NCBI GenBank assembly: GCA_948099385.1
Contig: CANUEZ040000163.1
Span: forward strand, 8,625,001 to 8,689,000
Length of the DNA: 64,000 bases
Direction: 5' to 3'
Source: Fasciola hepatica
Lineage: Eukaryota; Platyhelminthes; Trematoda; Plagiorchiida; Fasciolidae
The translations under genes and the position numbers were made by a program. The notes below the pieces were generated by a model. The model was given only the letters and a program-made list of their open reading frames with translations, was not told the origin of the DNA and searched no databases. Numbering within the stretch: the stretch's first letter is position 1; each line of letters begins with the position of its first letter. This document shows, piece after piece, positions 1 through 10,881 of this stretch.

Positions 1-300
1 TAGTTCTCCATTCCCGTGTCGTATGGCCAGGAGTCAAACATCGTGGGATTCTTATGTCCCCTAATTTCTTCAAGGTGTTTAAAAATTCTTCCCAGTCCAA
101 CCGGTCCTCTCGGTCCAGTGACTGGTCCCAATCAACTTTCTTACGGCACAGCCACTGCGGCAAGATCTTTCCGGGTAGCAGCCATGGTGAGACGAAACCG
201 AGCGGGTCGAACAAACTTGAGACGGCAGATAGTATGCCACGACGGGTTATTGGCAGCTCGGGAACGTTCAGTTCGAAAACAAATTGTCCGTTTCCGCCTC
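1..300 (-). pseudogene. BEL-1 RT connection / start of RNase H, truncated by window edge
   Basis: In a different frame from the RT, the minus strand reads FVFELNVPELP, ITRRGILSAVSSLFDPLG and KKVDWDQSLDRGDRLDWEEF. This is the conserved segment between RT and RNase H in BEL/Pao pol. The FDPLGFVSPW signature is typical of the family. The RNase H catalytic residues would lie off the window. The frame change from the RT at about 290 comes from a 1-nt deletion relative to BEL-2 and BEL-4, which read DDFVF in frame here. Confidence 0.85.
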
Positions 301-1064
301 CCATTGTATCCCAAAAGTGTTTTCGATATGAAGTGGAGAGCCGTCCAAATCTCTTACCCTTTCGGCCTTTTCGTGATGCGGGATGACTTTCAGCACTTCT
401 GAAGCGTTCGACATCCATTTAGTTAGATGGAAGCCGCCCTCTTCCAGCAATCTCGTCAGACCCCTGAACTGATCTACAGCTGATTCCACATCATCGAATG
501 ACCCAAGGTAGTCGTCGACGTAGAAGTTCCTGCTGACGCTTTCTACCACCGTCCGATGGACTAGATCGCCATGTTTGTTCGCTGATTCTCGGAGCACGTA
601 GTTCGCACAAAATGGTGACGATATGGCTCCGAAGGGGTGGACGGTCATCCTATAATTCACCACTGCGTTGTCCCGGCCGCTCCCTTCCCACCACAGGAAA
701 CACAAAGCATCTCGTTCTCCTACCGGAATCTTCACCTGATGGAACATTTCCCTAATGTCAGCAGACAAAGCCACTTTACCCACGCTGAAACGGCACAGAA
801 CATCGATCAGTGGTGTGGTCCAGTCAGGCCCCTGTAGTAGGCGATCGTTTAACGACTTGCCCTGGAACTTGGCCGCACAGTCGAAAACCACCCGCATTTT
901 ATTGGGTTTCTTGGGGTTCATAACCGGATGGTGAGGCAGATACCAGATACCCCTTTTGCTGTCGGTGTTACCAGGCACCTTTTCAACGTAACCGAGGACC
1001 TCGTTTCGCTTCATCAAATCAGCGTATCGTTCCCATAGATTCTGGTCTCGAATGGAGCGTTCTT
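268..1064 (-). pseudogene. BEL-1 reverse transcriptase domain
   Basis: Reverse transcriptase part of BEL pol. Visible motifs are GIWYLPHHPV and MRVVFDCAAKF (fingers), VALSADIREMFHQV (motif A, catalytic Asp), VHPFGAISSPFCANY (motif B) and NFYVDDYLGSF (motif C with the YVDD catalytic pair). The open frame covers 249 residues and ends at 268 with a frameshift (ETDNLFSN, then stop) that is also present in BEL-3, -5 and -6. It is separated from gag by a second frameshift around 1065-1075 (IMFSNDYYD), shared with BEL-5 and -6. The catalytic residues look intact, but no continuous polyprotein can be made from this copy. Confidence 0.9.
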
Positions 1065-1065
1065 T

Positions 1066-2269
1066 TAATCGTAGTAATCGTTGGAGAACATAATTTCTGT
1101 TGTCAGTCCACGGGTCGACCGCTGTGCGCCATGGGAGGGGAACCTCGAACTGTTTTTAAGGCCTCTAGTGCCTTGCCTTTCCTTGGGGCATTCTGGTAGG
1201 CCATGGCTATTACGACAGGATCTGCAATTGGGTTGCGCCGTAGCATCTCGTGGAATGACGTGTGTATTGGTCCAAGGCTGGTACTTTGGATGTTCCCGTA
1301 CAGGGGTTTGGACTTGGCTAGTACCGGGCTTGTTTGCTCGGTTGCTGTCCCGGATGAGTCGGCCGAATCTCCTGTCAGCTATCTTCGTTTGCCTGTCTAA
1401 GTATTCGGTCAGGTCTTCGAAGTTGGCTTCTCTGTCGCCTCGGCTTATCCGTTCTGCTTCTTCCGCCCACCGACCCTGTAGTTCGGGAGAGAGGTGACGG
1501 ACTATGCCTTCCAAAGTGTGCATGGCGTCTAGGTCAGCCCTGTAACCTAAATGGTCGGGGGCTATTGAGCAGTTTTGCATCTTAATCACCAGGTCGGCCA
1601 TGATGTAGACGTCGCCCTTGGTTCTCTTTACCTCTACCATCACGCCCTCTATTAGGTTACGGGCTACTTTGAAAGGTTGGCCAAACAAGTCCCTTAGAAT
1701 CTTCCCTGCCCTTGTGTAGCCTTGTTCCGGGTCCAGCATAGTGCACCCGTCGATAGCTTTTCTTGCTCGGCCTCGGCAGTAGTGAGTAAGGTAGAGGAGC
1801 CTTTGTCCAGGGTCGGTAACCTTATTTTCCACGAACGTCTCGAACTGCTTGACAAACTTGCAGCATTGTTCCGCTCGCCCGTCAAAGCCGTTAGTTCCAC
1901 TTTAGGCAGATCGATCGACGGTGGTTTGTAGTCGGCGACCGGCGTGGGGTTCCCTACCTTATTGCACCCTAATCTATCGGAAGTGTCGAAGTCACTGGTC
2001 TCATGCTCTCGCTCCTTCTGTGTACACTTCTCTGCTTCCTGCGCCTGTAGTCTAGCCGATAGTAACTGTTGCTCTAGTTCTAGTATTCTCAGCTTATAAA
2101 AATTGACATCCTTACGATCAATATTGCTCTCATTAACACATGAACTAGCAATGACAGGACTAGGCGATCCAGCATTATCAAAAGAATCATATGTACCCAA
2201 AACCTCCCCAGAGACTTGCCGTGTTACTTCCTGTCCGGATTCGACTGCTTTTGATCCTTTTCTTGGCAT
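1066..2269 (-). pseudogene. BEL-1 gag, frameshifted and internally deleted
   Basis: Gag-like protein of a BEL/Pao element, which would package element RNA in cytoplasmic particles. The start is the ATG read from 2269 (MPRKGSK), about 40 nt after the LTR. An N-terminal heptad-rich stretch (LRILELEQQLLSARLQ) predicts a coiled coil. A 1-nt loss near 1885 shifts the frame at VELTAL. The rest of Gag continues as a separate reading frame from 1832 (RLLYLTHYCRGRAR, then EYLDRQTKIADRRFGRL). Near 1180 the sequence jumps from the first zinc knuckle (CRSC...LPECPK) straight to a region that in BEL-3 lies about 870 nt further on, so the remaining knuckles and the whole protease are missing. Unlike BEL-3, -5 and -6, the codon after VAD is TAC rather than TAA. 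Confidence 0.85.
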
Positions 2270-2311
2270 TTTGCGTGATTTTTCCTCGTTCCAAATAGAT
2301 CTATTGAGTAT

Positions 2312-2687
2312 TGTTACGAACGTTTGAGCAATGCGTAGCCAAATTCGCAACGGATCCCGAAATCAGAAGACGATTATCTGTGATATTCTACGATACTAGA
2401 TTAATACATGAACAGTGACATAAAAAATATACAAATCTCAATAATACGATCACAAGGACCAAACAACGAGAAACCGAGTAGCAGCGTGTGAGCAGACAGC
2501 ACGTGCGTCACGCAGGTCCTGAACGAAGATGTGCCAAAGTAGCGCTCTGAGGGCGAACAAACAACAATTGGTCCAGAAAAACAACCAGTTCGTAAAGACA
2601 AGTCAACAGTGTAGGCAAATGAGTGGTGTTGGGAAAAGCACTGAATCGCGAGGGAAATAGGGGGATTTTCCACTACCGGCTGTTACA
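2312..2687 (-). repeat. 5' LTR of BEL-1
   Basis: 376 bp LTR. On the plus strand it starts tgttacgaacg and ends ggctgttaca, so the element-sense termini are TGTAACA...TAACA with canonical TG/CA ends. It has the same length as five other LTRs in the window and is highly similar to those of BEL-3, -5 and -6. Confidence 0.95.
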
Positions 2688-3384
2688 CATTCCCCTCCTA
2701 CTACTAAACCTATACAATCTATCTCTGCAAACTGGGACCTTACCCAGCCAATGGAAGAAATCCATTATTATCCCCAGGCACAAGAAAGGCGCAGTGCATG
2801 ACATTACCATTTACCGCCCGATTAATCATACGCCAATGATCTCGGGGCTGCTAGAAAATTCGTAAAACACTACCTGACCGACTACCTTTCTGCCCATAAG
2901 CTCATCAGCCCAAGACAGCACGGATTTCTCAAATCACGGTCGTGTTCAACCTGCCAATTTGACTTTCTGAATTTGGTAACAACAGCTGCCGACAAAGACA
3001 GAGCACTCGTCATCACCTATCTTGATACGACAAAAGCCTTCGACAGAGTGCCACATCTGCGGTTGCTCAACAAGATTAGAGGATACGGATTTGAAAACCC
3101 CCTACTCAGTTGGTTTAAATCCTACCTACAAGGCCGTCACCAAGTTACCTGCATCAAAGGCCAGATATCAGACCCCCACCCAGTAAACAGCGGGGTTATC
3201 CAAGGTAGTGTTCTAGGACCACTGCTGTTTTTACTATATATAAATGATGTTTGCAGTGTCATCACTTATGGCGAAATTTTCTTTTTTGCTGACGATATGA
3301 AGATAGTCTACGAATTCGAACGAGGAAACCTACCTGTAGCACTGAATAACATCATGGTCGACGTACAGTTCTTATCCTCCTGGT
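2688..3384 (+). pseudogene. LINE L1 reverse transcriptase (CR1-like), 5' part
   Basis: Non-LTR retrotransposon RT remnant. The plus strand reads LYNLSLQTGTLPSQWKKS and IIIPRHKKG (RT motifs 0/1), then after a frameshift near 2850 HGFLKSRSCSTCQFDFLN, YLDTTKAFDRVPH (motif A Asp), SGVIQGSVLGPLLFLLYIND (motif B) and FFADDMKIVYEF (motif C, ADD). This order and wording match CR1-like LINEs. The 5' part is cut by BEL-1 at 2687/2688. The reading stops at about 3384, where an unrelated insert begins, and the LINE resumes at about 4513. The endonuclease domain is not in the window. Confidence 0.88.
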
Positions 3385-4512
3385 ATAGTATAGTATATTT
3401 CTTGACCGTAGTCAATACACATGCACAAGGCAGGATCAGAGTATACAGCAGTGCATGTCAATGTGAGGTATTCACAGATTCTAAATTTATAAATCACACA
3501 GCAACCGAAATATACCAGTAAAGTCATGTGGTGTTTGAGTGAACAAAAGTGGTAATGGTTGAGGCGGGAATTCCGAATCGGATTTGAAACGCTGGAGGGC
3601 GGTGTGGATAGCAGGACAGTCGTGGGATTGCTGATATAAGCGACAAATGGACCGTCACTAACAAGTAACCGGGCGGAAGAGATGCCAAAGAACATTGTTA
3701 GAAGTAAAGCAAGCGTGGGGCTTTCAAAGTGCAGTCAGAGATACCAGCGGAATATTGGACACTGATCCAGCATTGGGTAACTAATTGTGGAGGAAGCATG
3801 TGAAATAAAGGCAAGGGATTCAAAGGTGATAATAAAACGGACCTTTTGTGCAGGTGATTACAGTGTCATATGGAAATTCAAATGAGAGTGAAAAGCTTCG
3901 CAGGGACTTCTGTGAACTTTTGAAGAGCATGAATGGTGTATGGACATATAACGGACTATTAAAGAAAAGAAAAGCCGTCAATGAAACGGATTAGTGGAGA
4001 CAAACGTCAATGGTTCGGCTAGGCAGGAGTTGGAAGAGTGTAAAATGTTTTTTTTTGTATGTGATAGAAAATTGGTAATCAAATTATGGTTGGCTGCAGA
4101 TGGCTGGTATTCTGTTCCCTAAAGACCTTGGTTGCAGGTGGTGGCAGGTAGAATGTTGTGGGAAGCAGGTAAAAAAGGGCTGGTTTGACGAAGTTGACAG
4201 CTGCGAAGGCTGGTTTTCGGCCATTGGTTTCGTACTGCAACGCGGGAAGAATTGAACTGTTGGGTTGGATTATTTGGGAATAGACGTTGAGCGGATGTGT
4301 TGATGGTTGCTGTCAGGAATCACCTCTGCGATCCGGTGAGACTTTCATGAGGTTCTGTTAATCCATATACGGTGCCCCATGTAACGTCAGCGGGCGAGAG
4401 TATAGGTTTAAACAATTGACCAAATCGTCCAGTCCTTATGGTAATCCGGAATAAACGTCGATTCGGCCGATGGCTACCCAAGTAACCAATGCAATCTGGT
4501 GTGATCGTTGAA
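3385..4512. other. Unidentified 1.1 kb insert splitting LINE L1
   Basis: L1 is coding up to LSSWYS at about 3384 and resumes at MEFSVNKSSYL at about 4515. The sequence between has no coding match to any RT domain. It has short overlapping frames only, no evident terminal inverted repeats and no LTR. The plus strand is purine-rich over much of its length. I cannot assign it to a family. Confidence 0.55.
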
Positions 4513-5273
4513 AAATGGAATTTTCAGTGAACAAAAGCAGTTATCTCACGCTAAACTGCAATATTCCTTATGATACGCTTAAGATTGGCAGTGTCTCAAT
4601 CCCATATTCCCCAACAATAAGAGTCCTCGGACTGCAATATTCATACACTTTCAATTTCTCTGAACACACTTCCTACATAACTGCAAGGGGAATCAAGTCC
4701 CTGGGCTTGTTGCAGAGAGATTTTCTTCTCACGAATAGTAAGTTAGAGATATACAAAACTCATATTCGCCCAACCTTAGAGTACTGCGCACTTGTGTTCT
4801 CAAATATGCATAAACGTGACATTATCGACATTGAGAATGTACAGCGTCGATTTACCAGAAAACTGTTTGGGCCTTCTACGACCCTGACCTACAGACAGCG
4901 GTGTACACTCATGCGGCTTGATCCTCTGTGGCTTAGGAGAATAAAACTCAACCTCGCATTTTTGTTTACTTTGCTCCACAAACAGGCTGTGTCCTCTAAC
5001 TAAGTTCAGTTCAGTATAAACTCAACACATCAGCTGCGTAACAGGGAACACCGCATAACGATTCCTACTTCCCGGAAATCCTTAAGGCAAAACTTCTTCC
5101 TCCTGAAATATGCAACTTTGTGGAATAAACTCCCAGCTGATGTACGTTCCCTAGATTCCCTAATTATGTTTAAGTCTAGACTACACGTAACTCTGGACAT
5201 CCAAAAACTGATCGCTCTCACAAATCCTTATATGTCTTTTGATAGAGCTTATGAGGAAAGCGTTGGATACTAA
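4513..5273 (+). pseudogene. LINE L1 C-terminal domain
   Basis: Continuation of the L1 ORF after the RT. It contains VLGLQYSYTFNFSEHTSYI, YKTHIRPTLEYCALVFSN and IENVQRRFTRKLFG, the conserved post-RT thumb and C-terminal region of CR1-like LINEs. After one in-frame stop (5001-5003) it reads LRQNFFLLKYATLWNKLP and MFKSRLHVTLDIQKL, ending at a TAA at 5271-5273. The frame is otherwise kept for 250 codons, so this half is better preserved than the RT half. The 3' UTR probably follows. Confidence 0.87.
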
Positions 5274-5966
5274 CCAGAACCTTCGATAATCTAGGATGTG
5301 CCACACCATACACCGTAGTTGCCATCACCTAAGCGTAAACCAACCAGTTCACAATGCCTAAACATAGTAACTTTCATGACTGAGGCCAGTGCTTCAGAAG
5401 TCGTATTTGATTAAATGAAGCACCACTGGAAGCATGAAAGATAGTCTTTGAACATTTCCAGTGCTGATTATTATTAGGTTTTTGCCTCTGTCTCTAACCC
5501 AAGACGCAGCACCTGTCAGACTCCTCAACCTCCATCCAGTAGTCACCATTAGACACTGACAGCATCTTCCATGATTGGCCTACACAACATTTGATACTTA
5601 GCCAGCAAAACTACAAACCATCTTTGGATTGTCCCGACGAATCACGTTGTTAGTGCTGCAAGTTGTACCCCATCTTTGTGCAGACTGGCGTTTTGTTGAA
5701 CATAAACCCCATTGAAGATTCGCGGGCTGTGGTTGACCCTACCTCCCCCTGCATTTTTTGTCCCATGTAAACGGCATGAGGGTTCTGACTTCACGGATAA
5801 GGCGAGTGTTAGCGCGGCACTTCTGCGAACATTCCTGACCGTGATGGTCTCCCTGAACAGAGTTAACCACCAGTAAGACATGAACACCAAAAAGTAAGAG
5901 ACTGGCACAAAAAAGTGAGAGAAAAAATACCCCACTGTTTTGTCTTCCAGGCACACCAGCCTTGTC
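5274..5966. other. Non-coding stretch, probably LINE L1 3' UTR plus unknown sequence
   Basis: No supportable gene. A short attattatt tract near 5468 could be the L1 3' tail, since related LINE tails in this window are ATT-rich. The rest, up to the start of repeat R1 at 5967, is unassigned. Short minus-strand frames at 5642-5968 show no domain. Confidence 0.5.
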
Positions 5967-8340
5967 ACATGTGACCCATGTCTCCGGGTTGTAGTTTTGC
6001 TACGGATTGACTGATGTGGTTGACCTATTCCCCATGCGGCTTGTTACATGCGGTCCATGTTTCGGCCGGGGCGGGGGAGCTGTGGTCGCCCACCAAAAGC
6101 AGCTCCGCCTTCTCTGACAGCCAGATAACCTGACTGTGAAAAAACCATAAAATGATAAGAAGAAGAAAGTCTTAAAAATTGTGGATCATTCTTGGAGCCC
6201 CACGTGCTGGATGCCAGTGGTTGTGTATCGTGCTACCTCCCTACCTGAAGTTGGCCCTTGTGCCGCCTACCATGAGCACCGAATGTTGACTGTTAGAGTT
6301 TGCTTCCCTGACGAAAATTCGGACCCATCTCAATCCACCTCTCACGGTCCCCCAAACCAGTCCTCACAACGCTGTTGTCCTGCATTGCAAAACGATAGCG
6401 ACGAAAAAGATACCACAATAACCAAGCAATCATATCCACATCAGAATTCCTTGCTCACACTCTAGCTTAATCCCAGTACGATAGCACTATCGAGTAAGAG
6501 CATGGACAAACTCACGTTATTGTTTCAAGGCACTTGACTGATTGCCTCTAATGTATTACCATTGTCACCCCAATAGTTCCTTTTACTTCCAGACTCCTCA
6601 TAAACTACTCAGTGTAGAACAACCACCATACCGAAAGAGATAGTAACAGCGTAGCGCTGCGCAAACAGTGTATTAGTCCCACTCGCTCATAGTCTGTTAC
6701 TTCGAACCTATTTTATCGCCTCGTTGCCAAACTGCGTAAGCAAACGGTGCTGAGGGTTATCATTTCTAACCACTCCTAACCGTGAAGCCCTAGGTCTTTA
6801 TTAGTATCTGAGCGATGCTGTGCACACGGGCAAATCAGGAATCCTTTGGAATGCGTGCACAGTTACCAAACCAGTGTACGCAACTTCGTTAGCCTGTAGC
6901 AGCATTGCTCAAATCCACTGCGAGCCTATTTTACCTAGAACGTGGAGTAGGTGCCACTGACTGCTCAAATGAAACTTCACCCACGCCCCTCTCACAGAGA
7001 CCTAACCAGTCCATTATTTATTGTTTCATATATTATCGTAACCCTCAGCTGGAACCACGTCCAGACTGTTACCCCCCTTTATTTCAGGTTCGTTGTCTCC
7101 CACTATCTCAGTCGCCAGATTGGCTAACCAAGGATGCCACTATGACTGGTACGGACAGAGACTCAAGTGGAACCTACCATAGCACCTGGGACCGAAATTA
7201 AACCACACAACAGGAAATACTCCGAATTGCTTATCAAATCGTTCAGCGTTTTCAAACGCAACCAACACGAATTCCAGTTCACGCGCATGTCGCTAATATA
7301 CCGCCACACTCGGCCGATCGACCGACACATACTTTGCCCTGCCAAAAGAAACTTACGCATTCGATGTCGTACGCTGCCAGAAATGACGCTGAATAACGCT
7401 GAAGGCAAATGCGTCAACACATACATATATATTTGTCAGTGAAACAGAATAATAACGCTGAAGTCCATGCGGAGATTTTCCAGTTTATTATCCTTTACCA
7501 CAAGTTACCTTTCCTCCAAACCGTAGCCGGCTGGAAATTGACTCTCCACTTCTCGAGGACCCTCCAGTTGCGCTTTCTCATTTCTGAATAGTACATGTTA
7601 CTGATCCTGAATCTAAACTCACCTTTTTATGGTCTGCTGTTTCTCCCACATCCTCCAGTGTTCACTTTCACGAAATTGATCTCATGTCCCCCTGCTTCAA
7701 AACTCATTCCGTTTATTGAAATCCGGTAAATCCGTCATTCAGGGTCTGCATTGTCTTCATGGATCACTATCCTCCTCGCATGCGTCGATTTTCCCCTATA
7801 CACTTCATTACAATTTCTCCCCCCTTTTCTTCTTTTTCAAAATTTACTCCACCTGCTGAACCCTAGTGGGCCTCCGTTTTCCTTGGCTTGCATCATTCTC
7901 GATCATGATGTATCCTTGGCACTGTGTTAACAATTTTTCGATATCTCCAGCGCGCACCACCGCCCAGCCCGGATTCGAAACTGGTTCAAAACTACCGCGC
8001 AAACCATTATCAGAGTGATCCGTTCAAATTGTTGCTGGTTTTGTTTTTCCATCTATGATACTGTTGACTTTCGTGCTTAGAATTTGTCAATATTCCACCT
8101 TATTGAGTAACGCGTCACACCATGATCATGCGCCAGCGAGTGCGTCCCGACCGTGGGCGAGAAATATACCAATACCAAACTTTTGACAGCAGGGAATTTC
8201 ATCACCCATTGGTTGCTCCATAAGTCTAGCGATAGAAAATCGCTTGTTGTGCTAGCAATGGTAGAAGCTGAGGATTCAGGTTCAAAGGAGTACATAATTT
8301 TTATGTCGTCATGCACTAATATACAGGGCAGAGAACAGTT
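5967..8340 (-). repeat. Interspersed repeat R1, copy a
   Basis: A stretch of about 2.37 kb that is repeated in the same orientation at 24487-26800. Both copies begin acatgtgacccatgtctccggg and end with ctaatatacagggcagagaac. Blocks recur in the same order throughout (gtggatc.ttcttgga, tccctacctgaag, caaaccagtcctcac, tttatttcaggttcgttgtctcc, ccgacaca). Identity by eye is roughly 75-80 percent. There are no long open frames. Copy a alone holds a LINE RT fragment near its right end. The strand given follows that fragment. Family unknown. Confidence 0.75.
8160..8316 (-). pseudogene. LINE RT fragment inside R1a
   Basis: The minus strand reads HDDIKIMYSFEP and, further on, LWSNQWVMKFPAVKSLVL. This matches the motif C region and what follows in CR1-like RT (compare ADDMKIVYEF in L1), with the first Ala of ADD changed to His. 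Only about 50 codons are recognisable. In R1b the same spot is occupied by an (ATT)n tract. Confidence 0.6.
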
Positions 8341-9088
8341 AGGGTTGAGAGATTTGAACGGCTCTCCACTTCATATCGAAAGCACTTAAGAAGCACAATG
8401 GGGTGCAGAAACGGACGACTTTGTTTTCGAACTAAACGATCCCGAGCTGCCAATAACCCGTCGTGGCATACTATCTGCCGTCTCAAGTTTGTTCGACCCG
8501 CTCGGTTTCGTCTCACCATGGCTGCTACCCGGAAAGATCTTGCCGCAGTGGCTGTGCCGTAAGAAAGTTGATTGGGACCAGTCACTGGACCGAGGGGACC
8601 GGCTGGACTGGGAAGAATTTTTGAACACCTTGAAGAAATTAGGGGACATAAGAATCCCACGATGTTTGACTCCTGGCCATACGACACGGACTGGAGAACT
8701 ACATGCTTTTTCCGATGCATCCGAAGTCGGTTATGGAGCTATGGTGTACAGTCGATGGTGCACAGGAGATGGACAATGTGCTGCAAGGATCCTGTTCGCC
8801 AAAGCTCGCGTTGCTCCACTGAAGTCGGTCTCGTTCCCATGCCTTGAACTCAGCGCAGCCGTGTTGGCAGTCAGGGTGGTGCAAGCTGTGAAGAGATGTT
8901 TCGATCTCTACATTTGGTCGGTGAGCTTCTGGACGGATTCAACGACAGTACTTTACTACGTTACCAACGTCCGGAGCCGGTTTAGTTCTTTGGTCGCTAA
9001 CCGGCTCACGATTATCCTCGATGAATCAGCCACGAACCAGTGGAATCATGTCAGGTCTGGCGATAATCCGGCCGACCTGTGCTCCTGA
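8341..9088 (+). pseudogene. BEL-2 RT end, connection and RNase H
   Basis: Reads the end of RT (with a stop after HIEST), then ETDDFVFELN in frame, ITRRGILSAVSSLFDPLG, and an RNase H domain. The four catalytic acidic positions of RNase H are visible: Asp in ELHAFSDASEVGYG, Glu in PCLELSAAVLAV, Asp in FWTDSTTVLYY and Asp in VRSGDNPADLCS. A TGA follows PADLCS at 9086-9088. The same stop occurs in BEL-3, -5 and -6, whereas BEL-4 has CGA (Arg) there. RNase H would degrade the RNA strand of the RNA:DNA hybrid during reverse transcription. Confidence 0.88.
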
Positions 9089-10261
9089 GGTGCGACCAAC
9101 TTCAGGCAACTAGACACGTGGACGGGGGGGGCAAACTTCCTGCAAGTGCCTAAACAGGACTGGCCCGCGTCCGAATTAAAACCTCCTATGCAAGTGGAAG
9201 TGGAGATCAAAGGCGTAGTGATGGTGGCCAACGTCGTCGAAGCGACATCCATTCTATCGCGACTGGTCAGGTTTTCTTCCTGGATGAAGACACTTCGTGC
9301 GTTAGTTTGGTTAACCAGGTTGAAGGGAAATTTATTAGTCACGATAGGGCTACGCCCCTCAGGCCGGGTACGAGTGGGTCCAGTAAGTCCCCATGGGCTA
9401 CAAGCTGCAGCATACGATATTTTCCGAATGATAATACGAGAGGCTTTCGCCCGAGAGCTCCAGAGGGCGGGAGAAGTATGACCAATTGACAAAGAAATAT
9501 CATTTCCAGGAGGCGACTTGAAGCATTTAAACACCACATTTATTTACGGACTAACGCGGGTAGACGACAGGCTGATCAACTCTCACCTGAGCTTTCACAC
9601 GAAATACCATATATTGCTGCCGGCTCAATAACCCGTGACAGAGCTAACGATCCAACAGGTCCACGCCGTGGAGGGACATGCCAGGGAAAGTCACCTTACG
9701 AGAGTAATCCGGAAGCTCCTTTGTATGCTGAGAGGAAGAGCGACTGTAAAACTGGTGATCCGACGTTAGATGCAACGTAGAAGACGCAATGCCACGGTGG
9801 GCAAACAACTCATGGCCCCACTACCAGAATGCAGGGTGACTACGGGCTGGTGGCCGTTCAGCGACATCGGGCTGGACTATTTTGGGCCCTTGTGGATCAA
9901 GTGCGGGAAAGGATTAGGAAAGCGATACGGATGTATCATGACGTGCATGAAGTCATGCGCGGTACACCTAGAAGTCGCACATTCGATGACGACCGATTCC
10001 TTCCTACGGGCCTTGCAGAGCTTTATCAACCGAAGAGGCATACAGGCCGATATATACTCTGATGTGGTTATGATCGCAGACGAACACGCACATTTCAGCA
10101 CCTGGTCCTTGGGAGTAGTTATGGAAACCATCGAAAGCACTGACGGAATGATAAGAACGGTGAAGGTGAAGACAGCCAACGGAACGCTAATTCGCGACGT
10201 ACGCAGTATTGGCCTCCTCGAGAGTGAAGGCGGAGAGGCTGATAACGCTGAGGCCCAGTAG
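9089..10261 (+). pseudogene. BEL-2 integrase, deleted core
   Basis: The region begins with the pre-integrase segment (LVRFSSWMKTLRALVWLTRL). It continues through a degraded zinc-binding part (VHAVEGHARESH; the Cys pair is damaged by a stop after VIRR) and the first core motif WWPFSDIGLDYFGPLW, which supplies the first catalytic Asp. After ADIYSD the sequence jumps to VVMIADEHAHFSTWSLG, the C-terminal DNA-binding region. The rest of the core, including the catalytic Glu, is missing. It ends at a TAG after NAEAQ. This copy cannot encode an active integrase. Confidence 0.88.
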
Positions 10262-10881
10262 ACTATTTCGCATTCACCTTCGAGGTGGGTAAAGAAACCC
10301 CATATATTGAAGCAATCCCGACACACTGACGTATCGAACCATCATACACCCCGACGCACACACTCACTCCGTCAAACACACTACAGTGCTCACAGTCTTT
10401 TGTTGTCGTTACAGAAGGTTTTTTCCGATATGTGGTGATGAATGCGAATCCATTGTACATCCAGACACATACGCACATAGCCGATGCACACTACACACCG
10501 CAACCCTTATCAAACATGTGACAGTGTTCGCTGTTTGTTTTTGTTGACGTTACTGAATGTCTTTTGCACATGTGGAGGTAGCGACGATTACGTCATACAC
10601 ACATACTCACGCAAGCACATACGGCCAGGGCAGGACGGCCTTTCCAATGACATCATCAATGTTTCTCCTTCACGCCCGACTTTGGTCATTTGTTCTTGTG
10701 GAAGATTTAGAATAGCCTCGCGTCTATGTGACCAACGGAACAGGTGCGACCATGAGTAGAACGTTGACGACAAGCATTAGGCACGCGGGCTTACAGCAGG
10801 GCCTAGGTAGGTAGGAAGAATCAGCACCTTTATACCAAACCTTTGACTCTGCTAAGGATTCGGGAGGATTTTGGTGGGCGG
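10262..10881 (+). other. BEL-2 3' UTR
   Basis: Non-coding DNA between integrase and LTR, with no env-like frame. It holds two degenerate copies of a block centred on ttgttg(a/t)cgttac (near 10397 and 10538) and a short CA-rich stretch near 10590. It ends with the G-rich ggaggattttggtgggcgg just before the LTR, a likely polypurine tract for plus-strand priming. Confidence 0.75.

Larger units (their letters stand above)
1..2687 (-). mobile_element. BEL/Pao LTR retrotransposon copy BEL-1, left part outside window
   Basis: Minus-strand BEL/Pao element whose 5' LTR lies at the right end (2312-2687) and whose 3' half runs off the left edge. Order on the minus strand is LTR, gag with an N-terminal coiled coil, a deletion removing the zinc knuckles and protease, then reverse transcriptase and the start of the RNase H region. 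It aligns closely with BEL-3, -5 and -6. It lacks the in-frame gag stop those three share but carries the RT-end frameshift. It abuts a LINE reverse transcriptase at 2688, so it probably inserted into that LINE. The 5 bp beyond the LTR are cattc; the matching duplication would lie left of the window. Confidence 0.93.

Noticed and set aside
5642..5968. 108-codon minus-strand frame with a hydrophobic stretch (VSYFLVFMSYWWLTLF)
   Set aside because: No homologous frame elsewhere, no family resemblance, and it ends at the edge of repeat R1; chance is more likely.
5967..8340. tRNA-derived SINE or tRNA gene in R1 (ggattcgaaac near 7970 resembles a B box)
   Set aside because: No matching A box at the right distance, and the motif is not kept in R1b.
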